The translations under genes were made by a program, and so were the position numbers. From Ancylostoma caninum (taxonomy: Eukaryota > Nematoda > Chromadorea > Rhabditida > Ancylostomatidae): DNA of 64,000 bases. Position 1 is the first letter of the stretch. Each line of letters opens with the position of its first letter. The stretch is from assembly GCA_037903475.1 (NCBI GenBank), contig JBAJFG010000297.1, positions 1,550,001 to 1,614,000 of the forward strand, given 5' to 3'. The notes below the pieces were generated by a model. It worked only from the letters and a program-made list of their open reading frames with translations, had not been told where the DNA came from and did not search any database. Of this stretch, positions 56,011 through 64,000 are shown piece by piece.

Positions 56011-59000
56011 TAAAGACTACCCTCAATAACAAATCACTGCACGATCTCAAGTTACATAGCTTTCTTCTTCTCCTCCCATTTAGGTTAGTAGTTTGCTCTC
56101 TCGAGCTTACTCGTACTATTTCTTAGTCTACTCTCTATCCGGCCTAAAGAGACAACGATTAGAACTTTACCAATTGCGGAAGCATGCGGTGGTGCCAATC
56201 AATACTTCATTTACTCTTTTATTTCAGTAAACCCATAGTATTGCATGGACAACAGGAAAATAAGAGCAAATCACCCATGTCTAAAATTCATCATGTGCTG
56301 TGGAATGGAACAGACGCAATGTAGTAGTGATAGATAGTGGTGGAGATCAGCAGGTGGAAGCTAACTCGAACACAAATCCTAAAAGTGATGGATAAATGAG
56401 GAACTTTGCGAAATGTTTCACTTGCCGAACACATTAGTTCAACCTGGTCTCCTGTACTGAACTACACAAATGTATCTTCTTCGAAGCTGCGTGGGCGCTC
56501 TCAAACGGCAACGATTTGTGGTGCCGTCCATTGGCTGCTTTCCCTTGTAAAGAAATAATCCACGGAAATGTGACTTTCAAAAATGGGTCTACATGGGGAG
56601 CTATGTACCTAGAAAAGGTTGCTAAATGATTTCTATACTCAATCCTTTAGAGAAGTCGTTGGATAACAAGTCTGATAACTAGGCAGCAGATAGCTAGCTA
56701 GAACGTTTCTCAAAAATTAATACCTCGAGGCGGTGGCTCTCTCTGAGCATGCTCTTCTCCCAACATGCCGCTATCCTCACATGCTCTTGAAAGCTGCATC
56801 CGTTGAAATTCTCGACTCCGAATTGAAAAGCCAGTAGGGCACACAGTGTCAGCACATAACAAACGTTAAATAACGAAAAGAACAAAAAAACATGACACCT
56901 TAATAATATTGCCGTTCATAAGATTCGGTACAAAGGAAAACCGAGCTAGCAATTCTCGGCTGTAGCTTGTTCTGCAGATAAGTATGTAGTGCAAGTTTGC
57001 TAGTCACTGGGTGGAAGGACTACGTGTGTTTGAAGTCTGACCACTCAACGACAAGTGTTTTCATGGTTTACGAAGTTTTCCTGCTACAACATCAGGGCTG
57101 CGACATGATCGAATCCGTCTGCGCTGGAAATCTCTTCTGAGGAACGAAAATTTTCTCCACCAAAGGGGCATTTTGGTGACCGCTATGACCAGTGCAGTGT
57201 AAAAAAGAGAGGATAAGCAAGTGATGCAGTAGTGCTAGAAATGTGAAGTACAATGAGAGAAAAGCCAACCACGTATATCATCGGAAACCGTCAAGAATGA
57301 AAAGTATGCCGCTCATGCTTTTTGTACAACTGTGGAACCAGATGATAGGAAGGTGGATCGCTCCTCCAAGCACACACATTGCTCTCGAAACATAAAATAA
57401 CGGTGTTCTGCACCGATATGCATGAGTTCTGCTTGGGATTGAGAAAATCGTATGTAGATGTTTCGTGGGTTTCGCACTGGATTTGCATCGGATTTGAAGA
57501 GGGGTTTGCATTGGTATGCATAGGTTTTACATGGATTGATGGATTTGACTGTTGCTTAGAATTGTTGATTTGAGAAAGAATGGTGTTTTGCAAGCGCACG
57601 CATGCCTTGTCATGTTTTAATCGTGGGATTTGTATCCTTCCATCACAGGCAAAACACGGTTTTCAAGTGTCCTAGTGGAAAAAGCGAATTTTGAACGCAC
57701 AACGAATTTCTAATGGTCCACACCTGAGTGGAAATGGAGGTGAGTGCGAGGTGGAGTCGAAACCAAACAAAACGCAATGTTCCAGACAGCGAAAAGAATC
57801 GATCAGAGAAGTAAGCATTCTTGCTAACCCATTTTTTAATGTGTTTTATCGTTCAACGATATGTATGAGAGGCTAGTGGAATTCCGATTACGTTGGAGTG
57901 CTGCATGTTCATGCACTTGACTGCATTTTTTAGTTTGTGAATATGGAAATTTGGCTGGAAACGGCTTTCAATGGAATGAGAACAACTGCGAGGACAACTG
58001 GATTTTCTGAAGTTCTACTTCCGGAGCGTTGTCCCATGAATTGAATGCGAAGTGGTCTATCCTTCTGCTTCTAGTGGTAAGGTACGCGAAAAACAGCCGG
58101 TAATTATTTCTCTGAGGACCGAAAATTGTTCCACAAAAATTTGTTTATTTCGCAATTTTCAACAATCCATTCAAAATTGTGAGATTGGACTTTTCTCATA
58201 TATCATATATGGGATCAGAAATATTTTCAACAACAACAACAACTACAACAGACAACAAATATAAATACTGCTGCAATTCAAAGACCTTCCGTGAAGGCTG
58301 GGATAAGTTAAACACTTTCAACTTTCCGAAAATTCCCGACATTTAGATCCAGTACAACACGTCGCTATCGGCTTGAACAATGTTGCAACATCTGCAAAAG
58401 GTTGAAGATGCAGTTGGTTTGCTTACGACATATGTATGATCACTTTTTCCAACACGCGCTCTTTTGCAGAATCATATGCTCAACTACTTTCAACTACGTA
58501 ATTTTTCATGTAGCTGTGTGGTACCCTCCTCAATCTCCCTCTGTCTTCTTTTCCGGGAATCTCCGTGCGTAACCACGAAAGTTCTATAGTAGAACGCAAA
58601 AAATCGGCATCCGGCTACAGACAGACACTTTCGCAACCGCTCGGTCAGCGCTTGTCATATGAATATGAGAGGACCCGCAAAAAATAATTCCCGTTTCGCT
58701 TGTCATATGAACCTAGTGCTGGAATGAGGGGAGCAATAATACGTCTACGTGTTCGTCCGGAATGGTATACTAGTCAGGCCCCAGCATGAGCCTGTCGTAG
58801 GGTCGGAACCGAAACGGAGCCTCCTTTGAAAAATTCAGATTTTACGAAGCCTCCTTTGAAAATAGCTAGAGTGGTCAAAAGCCGAATGCAGTCTTTTCGA
58901 ATGTTGAACAGCTGGTTTCAGCTACCATGAAAGTTGAAGAGGTATTAGAGAAAAGATGACCATACAAATATGCGGTACAGTCTGTCCAAAACGACGAGTA

Positions 59001-60117
59001 CGCGGGGATCCAGAGGCGGCGCGGCTGAGACGTATGTTGCTAGCTGCCACGTTGTCCACGTACACAACGTCCAAGACGGGCTCTCACCAAGAAAATCCCA
59101 GGACAATGTTGCTCTGGTGGGTTACTTAGCTGTTTGTTTGGTTACTATAGGTATCCGATCATTATTGATGCTGAATAATATAGGCTACATGTACTTGTTT
59201 ACTTCCTTATTTATTTGACACATTTTAGGTGCGCACGTAACAGGCATAGTTTAGAAGACGAGACTTTTTTTGAATGCAGCGGTAATAAAGGCAGTACGTA
59301 GAGATTTTTTGTGTTCGAAAAAAACTGGTAACCAATAAAACTGCCAAACGGGAGTCCTCAAAAGTCATTAGAAACAACTATATTATCATATGAGGCTCCG
59401 GGATAGTCCCATGCTATCTCACGTGAATGTTCAATAAAGGAGAAATTATAGCTGTTACGGTTGTTTACGTACATAGACCTGCAAACACCTAATAATACCT
59501 TTTCCCCTTCGTCTAACTCGCTGTCTTTTTCATTCTTCTGCCCGTCAACAATGAAAATTTCATTGTTTCATGGTCTGAGCTCATACTTTACCCCTTCTTG
59601 TAGGCCTCATCATGAACCATATTAAAACCTGAGATCATTCTTGGAAGTTTTGCTTCTCGAACTGAAATTCACTTCTGGTTCCACAACTGCACCCTACTAT
59701 ATGTAACTGTTGAGTAAATTACGCTCGGAGATAGAGGGGTAATATTACGTGCGTACTTTATCGTTGCTGGTAGACGAGTTGTATTCTTTGTATTCTCCAC
59801 ATTCTCCCGGAATTGAATACTGTATTTACAGGTGTTGAATTGGAAGAGATTTTCCGTACCTCTTCGGTCAATTTATCTCCCACAACACGTTTGACCTAGA
59901 AGTAGACGCAAGCCATGCAGAAAATAACACACAGTTGCAATGTATCGCATCTCTAATGAGAACAAGTATATCCTCTCAGCAGCGACTGAAACCGCAGCAC
60001 TTCTCGGTAAAAAAAAGTAAAGCAAAAAATCAATTCGCTCAAAAATAGGTGTTATCACGGTGCAGACGGCTACACTCGTCGACAAGCATAGAGGTAACGC
60101 TGGTTCTAACTGCATTT
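56011..60117. other. Long interval without a supported gene
   Basis: At 56781-56835 TGAAAGCTGCATCCGTTGAA then ATTCTCGACTCCGAATTGAA is the left end of a TTAA-family MITE, truncated. A (CAA)n-like stretch lies at 58229-58258. The remaining sequence has short open frames only. Confidence 0.35.
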
Positions 60118-60830
60118 ACCGATTCGCATTCATTCACTAACTAGACGGCATGCCCGGCTTCGCTCGGGTGTTCTACTACCCCAGCTATTTCACACTGATG
60201 AGGAAATCTGGTACTTCCGGTAAATCCATTGAAAATGCTCATCATTTTGCATTTACCGATTCGCATTCATTCACTATGACTCTTATTTAACCGACATATT
60301 GGCGAAAAATGAGATAGTGAAGTTATTTGGATAATAACTTCATGGAAAAAGCATGCCATATTTGCGATCAGCATCTTTGAGAACCTCAGTAAATGCGTTC
60401 TTACTCGTTCCTGAGAAGGAGCGGAAAAAGGCAAGAACTTGATTAAAAACCCGAAAAAACCAATAACTCGATGTTCCATGCATAGTGGCTGTCATATTTG
60501 TGATCAGCGCTTAATTCCAGTAGACATGTCTTCACTGACCCCTGAGTAGGAGCTGTGAACAATCCATAGATCAGTAAATCGATATCATCATTCAAAACAG
60601 CTGGTATAATTGTGTTCAGCACATTCGAAAACCCCAGTGGTCATGTTCGCACCGATCCCCGAGCGAAAGTTGTAAAAAGTCGATAAAATCAATAAATCGA
60701 TGCCGTCATTCAAAACTGCTGTCATAATCGTGTTCAGCATATTGAAGAACACTAGTAGGCATGTCCTCATCGACCCCTGGTCAAAAACAGTGAAAAATCG
60801 ATAAAATCGATATAATCGATAAAGCAATCG
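60118..60830 (+). repeat. Tandem repeat, period about 110 to 136 bp, about 4 units, plus a direct repeat
   Basis: TTACCGATTCGCATTCATTC occurs at 60116 and again at 60251. Then units with GTG(A/T)TCAGC(A/G), CAGTGGTCATGTTCGCACCG, GACCCCTG and ATAAATCGATG repeat at about 60364, 60500, 60612 and 60730. Matches the diverged copy at 600-960. The last unit ends in ATCGATAAAATCGAT-type iterations. Confidence 0.75.
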
Positions 60831-60932
60831 ATAATCCCAGGTGCAAAGTAGCCTATAACCTCCGTCGGCCCCCGCTGGGCCTGCATGCAAAATGTGGTCC
60901 GGATCGGCTCATCCTCCGCGATTTCTACAAGG

Positions 60933-61311
<379 letters not shown>

Positions 61312-61320
61312 ACACACACA

Positions 61321-62075
61321 TAATACCAGAATGGCTTAACTTTAAAAAAAAAACGAAGGGGAAGGGGTGGGAAAATTAAGGGAATGGGGGAAAGGGCTAA
61401 AAGATCTTCTGCCTCTATCTTTCAACAGTAGTGCTTTTTATAAGACCCTCAGCTCCTCCTCAGCTCGAACACTGCGATTGATTGATGATTACACGCGCGG
61501 TGAGAGAAAAGTGGTGGTGACTGCTGAGTTGCGCTCAAGCGCTTTTACTGCGCTTTTCCTACAATGGCATCTTCGACTTTTTGGACCAAATAACAGCTAT
61601 AGGTAATGCCTACTGCAGTGCTTCGAATTGGGAGCATGGAATGTCCCCAAGAACTCTATATAAAGCAAAAAAAATGCTCTAACCCACTGACGACCGCGCG
61701 CATTTTTGCCTGTCTGACGCGTGGGACCAACGCCCCTTTCAAGAGCGCTGCACCAGCGGAGTTTCACACTGTTACGATAGAGGAATTGGGAATAAAACAG
61801 ATCTTTCTCCGAAATAATGCGAAATCTAATTCTAGAAGGTCGAAGGTATCATCTGACCAGAAAGGGAGAGAACCTGAAAGCTTTTTGCATTCATTGAGGC
61901 CGAAAGAAGTTTGTAAAAGGTGTTTTGAGTGCTGTGAGGGAGTGTCCAGAGAATATACATGTTCCTAAGGCTCTAGCCCGACCAATACGGAGGTGCAGGA
62001 TGTAACGAACGTGTTTCTGTGTAGGCAATATGGCTTTTGCACAGAGTATAAATAATAAATAAATTAAATTATTAA
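61321..62075 (+). other. Open-frame region with poly(A)-like end, unassigned
   Basis: Two overlapping plus-strand frames (61367-61606 and 61606-61968) precede an AATAAATAAA stretch at about 62052. The second ends PKEVCKRCFECCEGVSREYT. No domain was recognised and no acceptor or donor supports an exon, so this could be a single-exon gene, a retroelement 3' end, or chance. Confidence 0.25.
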
Positions 62076-62603
62076 AAATTATTATTATTCAATTTTTGTG
62101 AGAAACCCACACTTTGTAAATTCAACTGAAAAAAATCACAGTTTTGCGAAGTTGTGAAAAAAAATTCGTTCTCAGCAGGTTTTTATTGCTCATGATTCCA
62201 GTTAATTTTCACGTGCTGCTAATGTTTCATATTTCCAGGATGGGCTAACGATTCTTTCTAAATTTTGAGAATTGTCATATTTTGAAGTTTGGATTCGAAA
62301 ATTCGCTGTTTCATGGGTGTGCTACACTCAGCTTTTTTTCTCGTGGTCTATTTATGTTTTATCTTTTCAACTAAAATATTCCTGCTCCACAGAATAACTA
62401 TTAGTTCCTTCTCATTAAATTTTGCGAGGAACTAAAAACGATTGGATGTTAGGGCTTGATCCGAAGTATTTTATTCTTCACTTGAGGAGGCGGTTCCTTT
62501 GTTCCTTTCAGAGCAGTTAACACGATTTCATCAGTTTTCACATTTTTTTCTTGTTTTTCCTGTCGGATCGCCTCCAATCACTAACTATCCCCATGGTCCT
62601 CAG

Positions 62604-62738
62604 ATCGTTGCAGGTGCCGTAGCGAAGGTTCGCTGTCGCGGCCCCTATAACAGCGCAGCGTGTCCTACAGGCTCGCGCCGGTTTATCGATTGTAGAGACG
62701 ATCCTAAAACATGTGATGTTCAGTTGCACAACATGTAG
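62604..62738 (+). CDS. Possible small exon in left arm of the palindrome
   Basis: After CCATGGTCCTCAG (acceptor-like) the frame reads IVAGAVAKVRCRGPYNSAAC, then PTGSRRFIDCRDDPKTC and ends LHNM-stop at 62738. It contains four cysteines. The inverted copy in the right arm encodes a related peptide with several synonymous differences. No signal peptide or upstream exon could be joined and no family is recognised. It may be a last exon of a small cysteine-containing protein or chance openness in a GC-rich block. Confidence 0.28.
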   Translation: MVAGAVAKVRCRGPYNSAACPTGSRRFIDCRDDPKTCDVQLHNM

Positions 62739-63187
62739 CATTGATCTGCAACTAAACCTTGCAAAAGATTATTTCATGAAATGATTCTCATCAAGAGTTA
62801 ATACATGTATAATGAGCTGATTTTCCCGCTTTTTTCATTTTCTCTCGAAATACTTCGATGATCGATGAAAAAGTGAGCATATTTGATTTTAATCTCAGCA
62901 TGTGTTTAATCTGGATTCTCCAGAAACAAATATCTGCTCCTCTCATTTGCTTTTTGATGACCCACCCATTGAAAAAAATGGGGATAAAAATTTAGAAAAA
63001 GCAAATAAGAATTCATTCAAAAAAGGAAAGAAAAGAGATGAGATAACTCCTTATTCACTGAAAATCAGATAAGTTCGCTTTCATACCGATTATCAAAGTA
63101 TTTCAAAGGGAAATGAAAAAAAAGCTATAAAAATTAATTAAATGTATAAATATTGATTCTTGGTGAAATTTATTTCATAAAATCATC

Positions 63188-63348
63188 TCATGCAGGTTTG
63201 TTCACGGACCATTTCGCATAGATTGTGCATTTGAACACAAATTTCTTGGGATCATCCCTACAATTCACTATCCGGTGCGAGCCTGCAGGATGCGCAGCTC
63301 TGTCGTAGGGGCCACGATAGCGAGCCCTCGCTATGGCGCCTGCAACGA
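63188..63348 (-). CDS. Possible small exon in right arm, partner of 62604-62738
   Basis: On the minus strand, after CCATAATCCTCAG, the frame reads IVAGAIARARYRGPYDRAAH, then PAGSHRIVNCRDDPKKF and continues to a stop at 63190-63188 (KWSVNKPA). Compared with the left arm about 8 codons differ synonymously and 13 by replacement over 36. Two of the cysteines are lost (C to Y, C to H), so this copy may be decaying. Confidence 0.25.
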
Positions 63349-63845
63349 TCTGAGGATTATGGGGGTGATAACAATTGAAGGCGATTCAAAGGAAAATAAA
63401 GATAAAATGTGGAAACTGATAAACACGTGTTAACTGCTATGCAAAAAGTGGTTTTCTAGATCTGAAAAAGAATCCTCGAAGCGAAATCCTCGCTCATTCC
63501 TCATTTCTTGCAGTTGACAAAACTACTATCATATTTATCCCGGCAATAATTTGGTTTGAGTGATAAAATATGACTAAGTTACAGAGATGGAATTTTCCAA
63601 CCCCTATGAAATAGGGAAATTTTTAATGTAAAAATGAATACTTCCTAAAGTTTCGAATAAAATTATAAACACTTCTTGGAAAACTAAACGACGAAAATTA
63701 TGCAACTCTTAAAAATTAACTGGAATCATGAGCGATCAAAACCTGCTGAGATCGAAATTTTTACAGCTTAAGTTGCAAAACTGTGATTTTCTTTCAGTTG
63801 AATTTGCAAAGAAGGGTTTTTTTTTTCACAAAAATTGAATTTATC

Positions 63846-64000
63846 GCGTAGATTGTATCATAGTCCTAGAAATTTATTTGTGGACATTCTTACTGCCCTT
63901 CATACTGAGTTTCAATGAAAACGGTGTCAGATTCGAGGTTTTGAAGCTCGATACCTGAAGTTTGTGAAATTCTACATTTGTAGAAAAGTTCACCTTAATT
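63846..64000. other. End of window, nothing assigned
   Basis: No feature recognised in the last 155 bases. Confidence 0.3.

Larger units (their letters stand above)
62085..63845. repeat. Palindrome of about 1.75 kb (inverted duplication)
   Basis: Left words TTCAATTTTTGTGA, AAATTCAACTGAAA, AATCACAGTTTTGC, CATGATTCCAGTTAATTTT, CCTCAGATCGTTGCAGG, CGGCCCCTA and GAAATACTTCGATGATCG recur inverted in the right half in mirror order. The centre lies near 62970 (TTTGCTTTTTGATGACCCAC / TGGGGATAAAAATTT...AAAGCAAA). Arms are about 880 bp with roughly 75 to 85 percent identity by eye and several indels. No terminal duplication was seen, so it may be an inverted segmental duplication or a very large fold-back element. 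Confidence 0.8.

Overview
This is a stretch of nematode nuclear DNA, mostly non-coding and rich in small transposons. The eukaryotic and nematode assignment rests on three things: introns of about 50 to 80 nt with GTAAG/GTGAG donors and TTCAG-type acceptors, acceptor-like sites sitting directly on start codons (as expected for spliced-leader trans-splicing), and AATAAA signals only a few bases after stop codons. The MITEs, a mariner relic, tRNA-derived SINEs and a CR1-like LINE fragment fit the same picture. There is no prokaryotic operon, CRISPR array, rRNA or convincing functional tRNA. A strongyle-like (clade V) worm is possible but is only a guess.

Layout. 1-3.0 kb: a minus-strand gene cluster. 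The best model is a five-exon, 178-residue leucine-rich-repeat protein resembling the LRR region of the NXF/TAP mRNA export receptor, without the other NXF domains. It ends in its own poly(A) signal and is followed after about 120 nt by a possible second cistron, then by the 5' part of a third gene that leaves the window at base 1. 5.2-9.6 kb: a 1.2 kb inverted-repeat element, arrays of an ATTCGAAT motif, a mariner relic and a 60-bp minisatellite. 13.5-14.0 kb: a two-exon minus-strand gene for a small secreted protein with dibasic sites. 15.9-18.1 kb: a mariner-type element carrying a hAT element with a perfect 8-bp target duplication, which itself contains a palindrome. 19.3-20.2 kb: an 861-bp TA-flanked element. 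22.6-23.8 kb: a SINE and two TTAA-flanked elements that share one TTAA. 28-30 kb: a 123-bp MITE and a 304-bp tandem repeat. 32.6-34.5 kb: an element with terminal inverted repeats of about 270 bp. 35.6-36.9 kb: CR1 reverse transcriptase remnant and SINE. 41.9-46.4 kb: more TA and TTAA elements, one inside the intron of a candidate gene. 49.5-50.5 and 61.0-61.3 kb: three copies of a 276-bp hAT MITE, one inserted in a (CA)n array. 54.6-56.0 kb: a Tc1-like element. 62.1-63.8 kb: a palindrome of about 1.75 kb whose arms may hold an inverted duplicate of a small exon.

The genes do not form a recognisable pathway. The main message is a gene-poor region built by repeated insertion and nesting of non-autonomous DNA transposons around a few compact genes. 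All exon models come from reading splice signals and frames by eye, without transcript evidence.
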